A DNA stretch of 64,000 bases from Gerris lacustris (GCA_951217055.1 OX578277.1:13267834-13331833); one strand, 5' to 3'; shown: positions 1 to 11,154, counted from the first letter of the stretch. Notes: generated by a model from the sequence alone, not told the origin. Numbers and translations: made by a program.

Positions 1-1039
1 TTGCAAAAGGTCATAAAACTTTTTTCTTTTTTTTTATTGTATGTACCTAGACATTAGTTAAAAACCCAAGTTTTCGACCTCCTAGACTGTGCTCACCCAG
101 AGGGGGCCAAAATACGCGAAATTTTAGTGTTTCTTCTAGTTTTTTTCTTTATAACTCTTTACCTATATGTCCTGAAAAAAAAGTGATCGTATCTTTCTTG
201 TAGAGCACTAAATTTGCAACAATTTTCATATACTACATTTTTTCCTAAACCCTATACGTTCCGAACTATAAAGCTTTAAAAATGCAATATTTTTTTGAAA
301 ATATGAAAAATAACACCTTTTCTGAGGAAGAAAGGGGTCTATGTTTGTTATCCCTCCCCCACACAGTGATATATCCTACCTATGGAAGTACAAATAACCA
401 CCACTAACCTCCGCAACTTGGGTTTTGCAGTTATTAAAAAAAATATTGCATCTTTGAAGCTCTATATTTCGGAAAGTATAGGGTTTAGAAAAAAATGTGA
501 CATATAAAAATTGTTCCCAATTTAGTGCTCTACAAGAAAGGATAAACAAAAAATCCCGAAAATTTAGTTTATTGTTGGTAGGTGGCAGTTAGTATTGGTT
601 ACTAGTGGTTAGTAGTTGTAGTTAGTGGTGGTTATTTGTACTTCCATAGAAGGTAGAATATACCCAAAATATCTAACTGGGAGGGATGGGATAACACAAA
701 TAGACCCTTTCGTCCTCAGAAAAGATGTTATTTTTGATATTTTCAAAAAAATATTGCATCTTTGAAGCTCTATATTTAGGAAAGTATAGGGTTTAGGAAA
801 ACATGTGGTATATAAAAATTGTTGCAAATTTAGTGCTCTACAAGAAAGAAACGATCAATTTTTTCAGGACATATAGGTAAAGAGTTATAAAGAAAAATAA
901 AAGAAACACTAAAATTTCGCGTATTTTGGCCCCCCTCTGGGATAGCACAGGGTCTAGGAGGTCGAAAACTTGGGTTTTTAACTTATGTCTAGGTATATAC
1001 AATAAAAAAAAAGAAAAAAGTTTTTATGACCTTTTGCAA
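1..1039. mobile_element. Long inverted-repeat (foldback) element
   Basis: The first 408 bases and bases 621-1039 are imperfect reverse complements: the segment begins TTGCAAAAGGTCATAAAA and ends with its complement at 1039. The arms share the stretch around 'GACCTCCTAGAC', 'CCAAAATACGCGAAATTT' and 'TAGAGCACTAAATTTGCAAC'. Between the arms, 434-541 is a further partial copy in the same orientation as the right arm (about 740-850), so the loop holds a nested duplicate. No transposase is encoded. The element touches the window edge, so a target duplication cannot be checked. Confidence 0.75.
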
Positions 1040-1246
1040 GGTAAAATGTACTTGTCGACTGGACTAAAAAAGTTTGTTTTATTTAAAAGACAGAAATGTC
1101 TTTGAACTCGTCAGTCCAATTGGATTTTGATACTCGTGAGAATATTTTAAGCTTGACTGCCCAGCAGTGTGATCTACAGCTTTGTTATATTTGTTCAACC
1201 ATATACAAACACACTAATATAAATAAATATACAAATATACATATAC

Positions 1247-1252
<6 letters not shown>

Positions 1253-1324
<72 letters not shown>
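1253..1324. repeat. (TA)n microsatellite
   Basis: An uninterrupted TA dinucleotide run flanked by TATACATA-type variants. Open frames across it are only repeats of Ile-Tyr and are not genes. The rest of 1040-1508 shows no recognisable gene. Confidence 0.95.
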
Positions 1325-1330
<6 letters not shown>

Positions 1331-1508
1331 TACATATGCAATAATACATGGGTGCTACTGGTCCAGTGAATCAAAGAAACTCAGATGTTTGGTAGGATTA
1401 CTAGATAGATTACAGGAGCTGCTGGAAAGGCTCATCGCAGCAGAGTACAACTGATAAAAAAATCGACATTCCTGGACAAGGAGACAATCAACAATATTCA
1501 TTTAAAAT

Positions 1509-2570
1509 AGACTGCCAATTAGTGTGGCACATAGCTTCCTCGCATCCTATCATGTACTTTATTGATTTTATACTTTTACAAGCCATTACTGTCAAAAAAA
1601 ATACGTGTGGTGTCGCGGGACACCCGGTAGGAACGAAGTTCCTTACATTTTTTATTAAATATAAATGATAAAATCACACTGCTAAGTACGTATACATTGC
1701 TAACTACTTATACATGGCGGAGTTAGAAAAGGGACAAAATTAAAAGTAACGAACTGTTTGTACCCAGCAAGAGTTAAGGAAAAATCAAAAGAAAATCATT
1801 ATTTGTATCATTAAAGCGCAAGCGTCTTACTATAAATATATATTGAATATAAGAAAAAAGTTGATCATGATGAGTTTATAGTGAAAGAGTATGTTTGTTA
1901 AAGGATGTTGGATTGAAATAGGACTGTTTTCTACCGACCCGGCCTGTTAATTTAAAATATTAAAAATATATCTCCTCCCTACTCTAAAGCTTCTGCTTGA
2001 AATTTTACATGCCTCTTTCAATTGTACTTTAGACAATGTGTAAGAAGTTTTATTAAAATCCTTATACGTTAGAACGGAAGGTATCGGTAAAAACGTTGTT
2101 TTCTTTATTTTAACATTTTACGTTTTGGTCCACTTTAATAAATTTAGCGATCTTTTTCACTTCATAACAGTGACAGTGTTCGTTTTACTAAACAAAATAT
2201 TTAAAAAAGTTGTTTGTCTCATTAAATAGATGAAGTTAGAATTTTTTCTTGGATTAAATACGCAGTATTATAATAATATACCTAATATATTGAAATAAGC
2301 GTCAGCACAAATCTTTTAACAAGACCGTGATTATATTTTCGATATTTACAAAACCAAGTGACATTTTGACATATAACAAAAATAAACAAGTCAAGTAACA
2401 GGATTCCATAATAACATTTTTTCCCGTCTTTTTGAAGCTTACGTTTATGCGAGCGTTGCGCGTGAACGCTTGGGCGGATAACGTTTTCCGACGAACTCAG
2501 CCTGGGCATTGGTAAAATGAACATGTGTACCAAATTTCATCTAACTCGGTGAGCATTTACTCAAGTTATC
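1509..2570. repeat. Dispersed repeat family A, copy 1 (long version)
   Basis: It starts GACTGCCAATTAGTGTGGCA and shares long stretches with 18846-19404 and 44249-44792, including the 'GTTTGTCTCATTAAATAGAT' block and the 'GCGAGCGTTGCGCGTGAACG' block. This copy holds about 500 extra bases (roughly 1560-2110), with the palindromic motif GGAACGAAGTTCC. A further piece resembling the family's 3' end ('CCAAAAATGTTCCCTGAT') lies at about 3290-3350. No protein is encoded. I cannot assign a superfamily. Confidence 0.7.
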
Positions 2571-3439
2571 ATCATCTGTAGATTTCGTGACGGTGATTTT
2601 GTGACGGTTATTTTGTGACGGTGATTTTGTTCGTTTTTTTTTGGATTCACTCCCGGGCTCCAGAACGTGCCATAAGGAACTTCGTTCCAATAAATAATAA
2701 ATTTATTTAAATTTTCCCCCTATTTTTTTAATGTGTGAACATTATTTTTTTTTTTTTCAAGCATTAAAGTATCAATTAAGCAACAATTAAACAACGCAGA
2801 CGGTTGAAATTAATTTGGTGCTATCTGCAAATTTCGCTATGCAAAATTTCAATTCAATTGGTTGAGGATAACTGCTTTAAAATTCAGTTGCAAGATTTGA
2901 CCTGAACATACTATACATACATACATACAAAATTTGCAAGTTAAATAAAAGCTTATAAAAAAAAGGCAGCCTATTTGTATGGCCATGCCATAGTTGTTTC
3001 GTGTCCTATCATTGAACGAATAATCACACTAGAATGAAATAAAGTACAATGATATAAATTTCAAAATATCAGTGTTACCAAAAAATTACATAAAAATCAT
3101 GTGACTCCACTGGGGATCGAAAAGAGGTTGTTTGGACCTGTTTCGATTTCCACCAGATTCACATTTATTTTTATTCAATGTCAAATTTAAATTTCGGAGA
3201 TGATTAAAATTGTTGGTAGGCTTAGTTTTATTTACCCTCTAAAATGCATTAATCTCTGACAATTAATTTTTTAAATAAAGGCCAAAAAACAGACACAAGG
3301 CCAAAAATGTTCCCTGATATGTGTAAAACGCATTTTTGTGCGTCTTAGAAATTTTGAATTTGGAGACATGAATAAAGTTTCTGGAATAATATGTATCCCC
3401 AAAAGAAGCTAGCATCTACATTAGAACATGTATCCTCCT
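2571..3439. other. Gene-free stretch
   Basis: AT-rich sequence with no supportable coding region. It includes palindromic GGAAC/GTTCC motifs near 2680 and the family-A-like fragment near 3290-3350. Nothing else is recognised. Confidence 0.6.
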
Positions 3440-3742
3440 AAAGAAACTCTTAATAAATGGTTCCCCCTGAAGTACCTGTAAGAACAACATGTATTCCACT
3501 GAAGAAGCTCTTTAAAACAACATAGATCCACCTGAAGAAGCTCTTTAATACAACATGGATCCCCCTGAAGCACCTATAAGAACAACATGTATTCCACTGA
3601 AGAAGCTCTTTAAAACAACATAGATCCACCTGAAGAAGCTCTTTAATACAACATGGATCCCCCTGAAGCACCTGTAAGTACAACATGTATTCCACTGAAG
3701 AAGCTCTTTAAAACAACATATAGATCCACCTGAAGAGGCTAC
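3440..3742. repeat. 98-bp tandem repeat, about three units
   Basis: Units recur at 3483, 3581 and 3679. Each contains three related sub-motifs of about 33 bp built on 'CTGAAGAAGCTCTTTAA' and 'ACAACATG'. A C-rich run follows at 3743-3760. The open frame on the minus strand across it is a by-product of the repeat. Confidence 0.85.
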
Positions 3743-3760
3743 ACCCCCCCCCCCCCTCTT

Positions 3761-4254
3761 TCAGAAGTTCATACACTAAACTTATGAACAAAACCCATGA
3801 CCTAACCCCAATAGGACATATTAACCACCAATCATTATTTATGTTAACTTATATGTAACATTAACAAATTTATCAGAATTAAATCTTAATCCATGATTAA
3901 ATAAATAATCTTCAAGAAGAAAGAGCTGCTCTTGACATTAAGTGGATATGGGTAGTACTACTTGCATTAAATAAATAAATAAAATTATTAAAAAAAAAAA
4001 AAAATAAATAAAATGTGACCGATATAAGTTTATTAACAAATTAATAAAATAATCATAAACATAAAAAGTGTAAGCACTTGTATTATTATATGATTGTTTA
4101 TTTATAAATTACAAGTAAATCAAATAATAAAATTACCTAAGTATTTCATAATTATTCTTGAACCCCAAAATGTCTCAACATGCATAAGCTGGTCTTCCAA
4201 AAAAAGTTTCAGGTTTAGAAACTTGAGGATAAAATAACATCTTCTCCAATATAA
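3761..4254. other. Gene-free AT-rich stretch
   Basis: No coding potential or RNA gene recognised. It contains short AAATAAAT and poly-A stretches near 3970-4010. Confidence 0.6.
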
Positions 4255-4710
4255 ACATCAGCTTAGGGGTTAGAGGGAGCATATTTAATAAACAAAATTG
4301 CTTAAACATTGGAGACAGGACACGGTGTTAGAAGCAGGTAGTGAAAGAAAAGTGTACTAATTTAATTTTTTGCTTTTATGTAAACAAGCAGCTTAGAAGG
4401 GGTAGAGAGCCTATGCAATAAAAAGAAAATTGGCTAAACATTGGAGACCGGACGTAGTACTAGAAGCAGGTGGTGAGAGAAAATTAAACTAATTTGACAG
4501 TTCCTTCAATGTAAACTATGAGCTTAGAAGGAGTAGAGGGAGCCTATCCAATCAAAAAAATAGCTCAAACATTGGAGAAAGCAGGTAGCGCTAGAAGCGT
4601 AGCGAGAGAAATTTAACTAATTTGGCAGTTTCTCTAATGTAAACAAAGAGCTAAGGAGGGATAGAGCGAGCCTATTTAATAAAAAAAAATCGGGTACGGG
4701 GTACCTCGGA

Positions 4711-5491
4711 ACTTCTCCTCACTTCAGAGGCCACTAAAGTGGCCTCTGGAGGAAGCAGCATTGGACGTGGTCAGTACTTGGATGGGTGACCGTTCTGAAC
4801 TAACTGATTTATTATCATTCTTAAAAAAAAAACCTTATTTTTAATACCTATATTTTATTTAATTATTTGAAGTTTGGTGGTATTTTGACAGATGTAAACA
4901 AACTTTGACGTCATCAAAATTATTGCACTAATAAATAATTATATTCGCTTATAACTTTTAAACTAATTAATGGAATTTCATCGTTTTTTTTTATATTTGT
5001 TCCTTAATTTTTTCCGGTTCCAACGATATGCTATATGTCAAAAACCTATTTATACTTTCAGTATTATTAACCGTCAAAGTTTAAAAATTCAAAAATTTAT
5101 AACTTCAAAATGGCGGCCAAAATCAAAATGAAATTTAGTGGGCTTGTTTGTCATACAGAGAGGTACATTCGATCCAAATTTCAACTCGATCAGGACCATT
5201 TTCGATTTATTACGATTTTTTTTTAATTTTGGTGACTCAGCAAACTGGGTTCAAGATGGCGGAAAAAGATTTTCCGGACGGCACAATTGCAGGTTAGGAC
5301 TGATTTTTCTGCCAAGTTTCAACTCTCTAGGTTAAATACCTTGGGCGCTACGATGATAACACACATACATACGTCATGCTGAAAACCACTCAGGAGGTTT
5401 TAAAAACACCTAAAACGGATTCCGTTGAAATCTCGAAAAAAATTTTTTGGTGAAAGCAATACTTTTCCTACTATTAGTAGTGAGGAAAAGT
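4711..5491. mobile_element. TIR-bounded insertion carrying a 5S-rRNA-like segment
   Basis: The left end ACTTCTCCTCACT (4711) and right end AGTGAGGAAAAGT (5479-5491) are complementary apart from one base. The right end also folds on itself (ACTTTTCCTACT..AGTAGTGAGGAAAAGT, about 5461-5491). At 4750-4801 the sequence matches the 3' half of a 5S rRNA gene, including TACTTGGATGGGTGACCG. The remainder is AT-rich with no protein. It could be a non-autonomous DNA element that captured a 5S fragment, or a 5S-headed SINE flanked by chance repeats. Confidence 0.6.
4750..4801 (+). pseudogene. 5S rRNA-derived fragment
   Basis: The stretch AAGCAGCATTGG...GTGGTCAGTACTTGGATGG...GTGACCG aligns by eye with the internal control region of 5S rRNA (A box, intermediate element, C box). 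The 5' half and 3' end of a true 5S gene are absent, so this is not a functional 5S gene. The intact control region could still recruit TFIIIA and RNA polymerase III. Confidence 0.75.
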
Positions 5492-5819
5492 AAAAAATAT
5501 ATATATTCAAACACTGGAGACAACAGGTGGTGCTAGAACCCAGTAGTGAGAGAAAATTAAACTACGAGTAATTTTACAATTTGTCTAATGTTAACAAACA
5601 AGAATGTAACCTGTAGGTTTGGTTTAGAGTTTGCATAAGGGTATCAATAAATATAATAAAATCTTGAGTGCCTCTAAGGAAAATATTATTATTTCATTTT
5701 ATATCTAAGATTTAGTTTTACTTGTACTGGTTTAATTTAGTTAAGATATGAACTTTGTTTATTGTTGTTTATTAATATAAACTATCATATCAAATTTCAT
5801 AGGCTTCTGCATATGGTAT

Positions 5820-6014
5820 TGTGGATACTTTATAATTTTCATTTTTCTTAGTTATATTTTTGTTGATTTTTATTTAGTGTATTTTGATTATTTCATTGTT
5901 TGTTTACAAATGTCAAAATATAAATATAGTTGATTGTCAGCTCTCAAACTGTTTAACACGCTTTTAATTGTAACTTAAGAACACGCATAATATATAGTAC
6001 TAAAGAGTACCAAA
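5820..6014 (+). repeat. 5' LTR
   Basis: 195 bp beginning TGTGGATACTTTATAATTTT and ending GAGTACCAAA. It matches 9886-10080 without a difference that I can see. A TATA-like AATATAAATATAG lies near 5918. The boundary was chosen from the GTAT target duplication and the position of the primer-binding site. Confidence 0.92.
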
Positions 6015-6015
6015 G

Positions 6016-6031
6016 TGGTGACCTTACGACG
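6016..6031 (+). promoter_or_regulatory. Primer-binding site (PBS)
   Basis: TGGTGACCTTACGACG begins one base after the LTR. It starts with TGG, as expected for pairing with the CCA end of a tRNA. The tRNA species was not identified. Confidence 0.75.
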
Positions 6032-6044
6032 TTTAACTTCAAAC

Positions 6045-6839
6045 ATGACAGAACAAAGTAGAAGTGCGATCGCGACACCGGAAATTCCTCCACGATCAGA
6101 AATCGGCCGTGTTTCGATGAAGATACCTCCATTCTGGCGGAAGAACGTTCAGGTATGGTTTAGACAAGTCGAAGCGCAATTTTTTACGTGTCAAATAACA
6201 ACAGAGACTACGAAATACTACCACGTACTAGGTTCTTTAGATAGCGAAGTAGCGGAACTGGTAGAGGACTTAATTTCGAAACCTTTGAGTCAAACACCAT
6301 ACTCGGACTTGAAACAACGACTCATAGCAGAATTTCAAGAGACTGAAGGTCGTAAAATAAAAAAGTTTTTAACTGAAATGGAGTTAGGAGACAAGAAACC
6401 GTCCACTCTACTTCGAGAAATGCGCAGTTTGGCTGGAGATAAGGTTAGTGACGAATTTCTTAGAAGTATGTTTATAGACCGACTTCCAGCGCACGTAAGA
6501 CCTGTGCTAGTGTGCAGCGATGCCTCGCTAGACAGCATTGCGACCATGGCAGACAAAATGACTGACATGTATGCTTCAACATCTGCCAGTACAATTGGTT
6601 CTCGGGGAAATGTAACGGAACAAGTGAGTGAGTCCAAGCAAATAGCTGAAATACTTGAAGCTATTAAGGAGCTAAAAAACAATTCGAAAAACCAAAGCAC
6701 GGAAAAAAGATCATTTCGACCTCGTAGCAGATCTAGGAGCAGATCAAAGTTCCCTACCTGTTTCTACCATTGGAAATTCGGTGAAGAAGCAAGGAAGTGT
6801 GTTAAACCGTGTAACTTCAAAACTAAAACGGAAAACTAG
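6045..6839 (+). CDS. gag: Gag protein of the Ty3/gypsy element
   Basis: This 264-residue product is the structural Gag protein that would assemble the retrotransposon particle. The ATG at 6045 is the first in frame after the PBS; the same frame is open upstream to 6015 without an ATG. The N-terminal half has the arthropod gypsy Gag pattern '[20 protein letters not shown]' followed by the '[18 protein letters not shown]' region. The C terminus is basic ([12 protein letters not shown]) and ends in a zinc-knuckle-like stretch, [18 protein letters not shown]. The stop TAG at 6837 overlaps the beginning of the pol frame, so Gag-Pol would arise by -1 frameshifting. The coding sequence is undamaged. 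Confidence 0.9.
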   Translation: MTEQSRSAIATPEIPPRSEIGRVSMKIPPFWRKNVQVWFRQVEAQFFTCQITTETTKYYHVLGSLDSEVAELVEDLISKPLSQTPYSDLKQRLIAEFQETEGRKIKKFLTEMELGDKKPSTLLREMRSLAGDKVSDEFLRSMFIDRLPAHVRPVLVCSDASLDSIATMADKMTDMYASTSASTIGSRGNVTEQVSESKQIAEILEAIKELKNNSKNQSTEKRSFRPRSRSRSRSKFPTCFYHWKFGEEARKCVKPCNFKTKTEN

Positions 6840-9820
6840 AAGGCCAATCGCTGGAAGCGGCAGACGAGGTTGGCTCAGTAAACTCAAACCGCTTATTTAT
6901 CACAGAAAAAGACACTGGTAAGAAATATTTAATAGATTCCGGAGCTGACATAAGTGTAATACCTCCATTACTTAAAGACCGATATAATGAAACGAAAAGG
7001 CTACTGTATGCAGCAAATGGCACTACAATAAAAACATATGGGGAGCGTATGCTCAGATTAAATTTAGGACTACGACGGGAATTTTGCTGGCCATTCGTTA
7101 TTGCTAATGTCCAGGCACCAATAATTGGCGCAGATTTTATACGTCATTTTAATTTATTAATAGATCTAAAGAATAAACGACTTATAGATTCTATAACTTC
7201 TCTTTCGGCCATATGTTTTAAATCAAATTCCAAAACTAATTCAGTTCTCGTCATTTCTCCACAACAAAAATACAGTAACATTTTAAAAGATTTTCCTAAA
7301 TTGCATCAAGAATCTCCCATATATACACCTCGAAATTGTGATGTTAAGCATGTCATCGTTACTACGGGACCCCCAGTAACGGCAAAAGCACGCCGACTGG
7401 CACCTGACAAGCTGGCTATAGCAAAACTTGAATTTCAGACTATGATAAATATGGGTATATGTCGTCCATCAAACAGTTGTTGGGCAAGTGCACTCCACCT
7501 TGTACCGAAGAAAGGAGGCTCGTGGAGACCTTGCGGTGACTACCGTGCACTCAATGCAATCACACAACCCGATAAGTACCCAATTCCTCATATTCATGAT
7601 TTTAACAGTCAACTGGCAGGAAAGGCAATATTTTCAAAAGTGGATCTTGTCAGAGCATACCATCATATAGCCGTAGCAAGTGAAGATGTACCAAAAACAG
7701 CAGTCATAACACCTTTTGGACTCTTCGAATTCTTAAGATTACCTTTCGGGCTCCGTAATGCGGCCCAATCCTTTCAACGTTTTATCGACTCCATACTACG
7801 TGATTTCGACTTTTGCTTCGCTTACATCGATGATATACTGATTGCATCCGAAAACGAAGCACAACACGAACAACACTTAAGAAGTTTATTTAAAAGGTTA
7901 GAAGAATTTCACGTTAACATCAACATAAATAAATGTGTATTTGGTGAAAAAGAAGTCAACTTCCTAGGTTACTGGATATCCGAGAAAGGAATTGCACCTA
8001 TGCCGGATAAAGTTAAAGTAATAATGGAACACCCACTACCAGAAACAGTCCACGACCTAAAACGATTTTTAGGATTAATAAATTTCTACCGGCGTTCATT
8101 GCAAAATGCCGCGAAAATGCAAGCAGTGTTATTCGACATGACAAAGAACTGCAAGAAAAAGGACAGACGGAAAATAAATTGGACAGAAGAAACTAAGCTA
8201 GCATTTGACCAAATTAAAACATCCCTGGCTAATGCAACTTTACTAGCTCATCCATCACCAAACCTACCTCTAGTATTAATGACCGACGCATCCGACTTTG
8301 CAATAGGAGCAGCATTGCATCAAATTAATGAAAACAAATTAGAACCTTTAGCTTTCATGTCAAAAAAACTGAGTATTACCCAAAAAAACTACAGCACATA
8401 CGACAGAGAACTGTTAGCAATTTATACGGCGATTAAACATTTTCGACATATGCTAGAAGGACGAGCGTTTCCAATTTACACGGACCACAAACCGCTAGTA
8501 TATGCCTTTAAGCGACGAAACGACAACGCCACACCTCGACAGCTACGACACCTAACTTTTATCGGACAGTTTTCGACAGACATACGATACACACCAGGAC
8601 AAGAGAACGTTGCCGCAGACGCATGTTCAAGAATAACTTCCATCACTATCCCAGGAAAGATATCGACAGACGACTTAGTGACAGCACAGAAAGACGACGC
8701 TGAACTGGAAAATCTAATGCAAGCCGAAAAATGTTCGCTTAAATTAGAAAAGGTACACCTTCCAAGTGGAATGCAATTAATTTGTGACAAATCGACCAAC
8801 GTATCTAGACCATACATACCAACTGGATTGCGAAAGACTGTGTTCGATTCCTTACACAACTTAGCCCACCCAGGTATAAAAGGCTCAATCGACCTCATCG
8901 AATCGCGTTTCGTTTGGCTCGGACTAAGAAGAGATGTTCGAGAATGGGCGCAAGCATGCGTTGCATGTCAACGGGTAAAAGTCTCAAGACACACAAAAAG
9001 CCCAGTTGGACACTACCAACCATGTGAAAAACGATTTGAGCACATAAACATTGACATCGTCGGACCACTAACAACATCCGAAGGTTATAGATATCTAGTC
9101 ACATTTATCGATCGTTTTTCAAGATGGCCTGAAGCCACTCCAATAGTCGATATTACAGCAGAGACAGTAGCAAAGGCTATAATAACAACCTGGATTTCAA
9201 GATTCGGCATTCCGAAGTATATAACTACAGACAGAGGCCGACAATTCGACTGTAAGTTATTCAAACATCTCACACTTGATTTGGGAATTCACCACATAAT
9301 GACAACGGCATACCATCCAGCCGCAAATGGTAAAATCGAAAGATGGCACCGAAATTTGAAGTCAGCACTAAAAGCTCAGATGACTGACGATTGGGTAATC
9401 AAGTTACCACTAGTCATGTTGGGGCTAAGATCCTACGTAATCCCGGATTATGCGACAACTGCTGCCGAGTTAACCTACGGTGAAAACATCCGACTACCAG
9501 CGGATTTCTTACAGGAAATACCTGAAGACAAAACTGACGTACCAAACTTACTCTACCGTTTAAGAGAAAAAGTAAAAGCTCTGAGACCAGTTAGAGATAA
9601 ACATCATGCAAAGCACAACATTTTTATCCATCCAGAACTAAACAAATCAAAATACGTGTTTGTTCGATATGATGCAGTTCGAAAACCACTACAACCTAGA
9701 TACAATGGACCTTTCAAGGTAATCGATCGGAAAGAAAAATATTTTGAACTAGAAATGCCAGGAGGAAATCAAAAGATAACAGTCGATCGGTTAAAACCGG
9801 CTTTCTTATTGAAGGACTAA
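6827..9820 (+). CDS. pol: Pol polyprotein (protease-RT-RNase H-integrase)
   Basis: Open in the -1 frame relative to gag from just after a TAA at 6824 to the stop ending at 9820, about 997 residues; the first in-frame ATG is only at 7049, after the protease motif. Domains in order: aspartic protease with DSGAD at 6935-6949; reverse transcriptase with the catalytic YIDD at 7823-7834; RNase H with TDASDF near 8280 and the YDRELLAI and TDHKPL motifs; integrase with an HHCC zinc motif near 8855-8970 and catalytic D, D and E at about 9053, 9230 and 9338. All key residues are present and there are no internal stops. Expression presumably relies on -1 frameshifting in the 13-base gag/pol overlap. An inactive copy remains possible, but nothing in the sequence suggests it. 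Confidence 0.93.
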   Translation, partial: NGKLEGQSLEAADEVGSVNSNRLFITEKDTGKKYLIDSGADISVIPPLLKDRYNETKRLLYAANGTTIKTYGERMLRLNLGLRREFCWPFVIANVQAPIIGADFIRHFNLLIDLKNKRLIDSITSLSAICFKSNSKTNSVLVISPQQKYSNILKDFPKLHQESPIYTPRNCDVKHVIVTTGPPVTAKARRLAPDKLAIAKLEFQTMINMGICRPSNSCWASALHLVPKKGGSWRPCGDYRALNAITQPDKYPIPHIHDFNSQLAGKAIFSKVDLVRAYHHIAVASEDVPKTAVITPFGLFEFLRLPFGLRNAAQSFQRFIDSILRDFDFCFAYIDDILIASENEAQHEQHLRSLFKRLEEFHVNININKCVFGEKEVNFLGYWISEKGIAPMPDKVKVIMEHPLPETVHDLKRFLGLINFYRRSLQNAAKMQAVLFDMTKNCKKKDRRKINWTEETKLAFDQIKTSLANATLLAHPSPNLPLVLMTDASDFAIGAALHQINENKLEPLAFMSKKLSITQKNYSTYDRELLAIYTAIKHFRHMLEGRAFPIYTDHKPLVYAFKRRNDNATPRQLRHLTFIGQFSTDIRYTPGQENVAADACSRITSITIPGKISTDDLVTAQKDDAELENLMQAEKCSLKLEKVHLPSGMQLICDKSTNVSRPYIPTGLRKTVFDSLHNLAHPGIKGSIDLIESRFVWLGLRRDVREWAQACVACQRVKVSRHTKSPVGHYQPCEKRFEHINIDIVGPLTTSEGYRYLVTFIDRFSRWPEATPIVDITAETVAKAIITTWISRFGIPKYITTDRGRQFDCKLFKHLTLDLGIHHIMTTAYHPAANGKIERWHRNLKSALKAQMTDDWVIKLPLVMLGLRSYVIPDYATTAAELTYGENIRLPADFLQEIPEDKTDVPNLLYRLREKVKALRPVRDKHHAKHNIFIHPELNKSKYVFVRYDAVRKPLQPRYNGPFKVIDRKEKYFELEMPGGNQKITVDRLKPAFLLKD

Positions 9821-9872
9821 AAATGACATCTACAAGTACCCCAAATAGTACCATCAATTAGTACGTTGTCAC

Positions 9873-9885
9873 TAGGGGGGGAGTA
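9873..9885 (+). promoter_or_regulatory. Polypurine tract
   Basis: The purine run AGGGGGGGAG lies immediately before the 3' LTR, where plus-strand priming is expected in LTR retrotransposons. Confidence 0.85.
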
Positions 9886-10080
9886 TGTGGATACTTTATA
9901 ATTTTCATTTTTCTTAGTTATATTTTTGTTGATTTTTATTTAGTGTATTTTGATTATTTCATTGTTTGTTTACAAATGTCAAAATATAAATATAGTTGAT
10001 TGTCAGCTCTCAAACTGTTTAACACGCTTTTAATTGTAACTTAAGAACACGCATAATATATAGTACTAAAGAGTACCAAA
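9886..10080 (+). repeat. 3' LTR
   Basis: 195-bp direct copy of 5820-6014, followed by the GTAT target duplication at 10081-10084. Confidence 0.92.
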
Positions 10081-10084
10081 GTAT

Positions 10085-10600
10085 CATAATAGAGCTCTAG
10101 GTGTTCCAGTTGTGACCACTGTATAGAAGGGTGTGAGACCCGACATTTGGCTCCTAAAACTAGAAGCATTTTCAGGGGTGTGCTTGTGCTGTGCATAATG
10201 TCAGTTTGAATTGACAGTGTAAGATGCTTAACACTACACTCATTTTATGATTTAGAATTAACTTTTGACACTCAGATTGGCCAACCTATATGAGGAAAAA
10301 AATAAAGCCACTAGGCCTGTAGGAAGGGTGGGACCAGTAACATTTTTATTTGCCTAGTTGGCGCGACTTTCTCGAATTCAAAATCCAGTGTTCTCATTGG
10401 CTCCCTTCCACAATTTTTTTGATTTTCCTCGCTGTCAAAAGTTAATACTAATTGTAAAAAGAGTAAAGAAGCATCATCAGGGGGTACCCATAGTATCAGT
10501 TTGAATTGACAGTGTGAACTGTCTGATGATGCTCCTAGAATTAGGAGCAAAATCTCTGGATGCACAACTTTCAGGACAGAGGCTACCACCTACAACTCAA
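10085..10600. repeat. Dispersed repeat family B, with related pieces at 16671-16880, 19810-19870 and 63030-63060
   Basis: The motif 'GAAGCATTTTCAGGGGTGTG' is shared with 'CAGCTTCAGGGGTGTTCATG' near 16720. 'ACTTTTGACACTCAGATTGG' is shared with 'ACTTTTGTCACTCAAGTTGG' near 19820. Inside it, 'GCATCATCAG' (10470) and 'CTGATGATGC' (10521) form an inverted pair. No gene recognised. Confidence 0.55.
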
Positions 10601-10702
10601 TTAACATCATGTTTAAACAAAGATATTATTTAGGAACGCAGCAGCGTTCCGCCCCACCAAGTCAAAATTTCACAAAAGCTGCCAGTGTTATATACTGTAG
10701 GT

Positions 10703-10806
10703 CAGTGGTTCTTAACCTTTTGGTAACCGCGGCCCCCTTAAAACCTCAAAATATAATATATATAGTTCCTAAATATCTTTCGAGGCCCCCCGGTTAAGAA
10801 CCACTG
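10703..10806. mobile_element. 104-bp hAT-type MITE with perfect 8-bp target duplication
   Basis: The ends CAGTGGTTCTTAACC and GGTTAAGAACCACTG are perfect inverted repeats. They are flanked on both sides by CTGTAGGT (10695-10702 and 10807-10814), the 8-bp duplication expected of hAT transposition. Only about 75 bp lie between the ends and no protein is encoded. The terminal sequence resembles the SPIN/Charlie-like hAT group that I recall as beginning CAG-GGTTCT-AACC. Confidence 0.93.
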
Positions 10807-10814
10807 CTGTAGGT

Positions 10815-11154
10815 GACAAACTAGGGTTTTTGAGGGTCTGCAGCGTGAAATGCGTACAAGCTACCTAAATAATTTTTTAATATATTTAAAGGCTGTGTCC
10901 TGCAGATCAAAAATAAAAAAAAGGGTCGAAATCGGTCAAGTAGAAGTAGAGAAAAATAGGTTTGAAAATGGTAGTTTTGATACTTCTTATTCTTATACTT
11001 CCTTCATTTTACGTTGACGCATCTACAGCTTAAACTACTGAACCGATTTTAATGAATGAGGGCTTTTTGGATTCGTCTAGGGCTCCTAGTGCATTCCCCT
11101 CCCCCTACAACCCCTCAACTCATTCCTACGCTGAATGTGTACCTTACAAATAGT
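10815..11154. other. Gene-free stretch with dispersed-repeat character
   Basis: It contains 'ACTGAACCGATTTTAATGAA', a phrase common in insect interspersed repeats. No open frame, RNA gene or TIR recognised. Confidence 0.45.

Larger units (their letters stand above)
4255..5610. repeat. Imperfect tandem array of about 125-bp units, split by an insertion
   Basis: Units carrying 'AACATTGGAGA', 'GGTAGTGAAAG'-like and 'ATGTAAACAA' motifs recur at about 4300, 4435 and 4565. The array resumes at about 5510 with 'AACACTGGAGACAACAGGTG'. The gap between 4690 and 5500 is filled by a separate element (4711-5491), which therefore inserted into a pre-existing array. Confidence 0.75.
5820..10080 (+). mobile_element. 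Complete Ty3/gypsy LTR retrotransposon
   Basis: A 4,261-bp element bounded by 195-bp direct LTRs (5820-6014 and 9886-10080) that look identical by eye, with a 4-bp target duplication GTAT (5816-5819 and 10081-10084). Order: 5' LTR, PBS one base after the LTR, gag, pol in the -1 frame (protease, RT, RNase H, integrase), polypurine tract, 3' LTR. No envelope gene is present. Identical LTRs and open gag and pol indicate a very recent insertion that may still be mobile. The domain order PR-RT-RH-IN places it in Ty3/gypsy rather than Ty1/copia or BEL. Confidence 0.95.

Noticed and set aside
4750..4801. Functional 5S rRNA gene
   Set aside because: Only the internal control region and nearby bases are present; the 5' half and the mature ends are missing.
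6335..9273. Minus-strand frames inside gag and pol
   Set aside because: They are antisense to clearly functional retrotransposon coding sequence.
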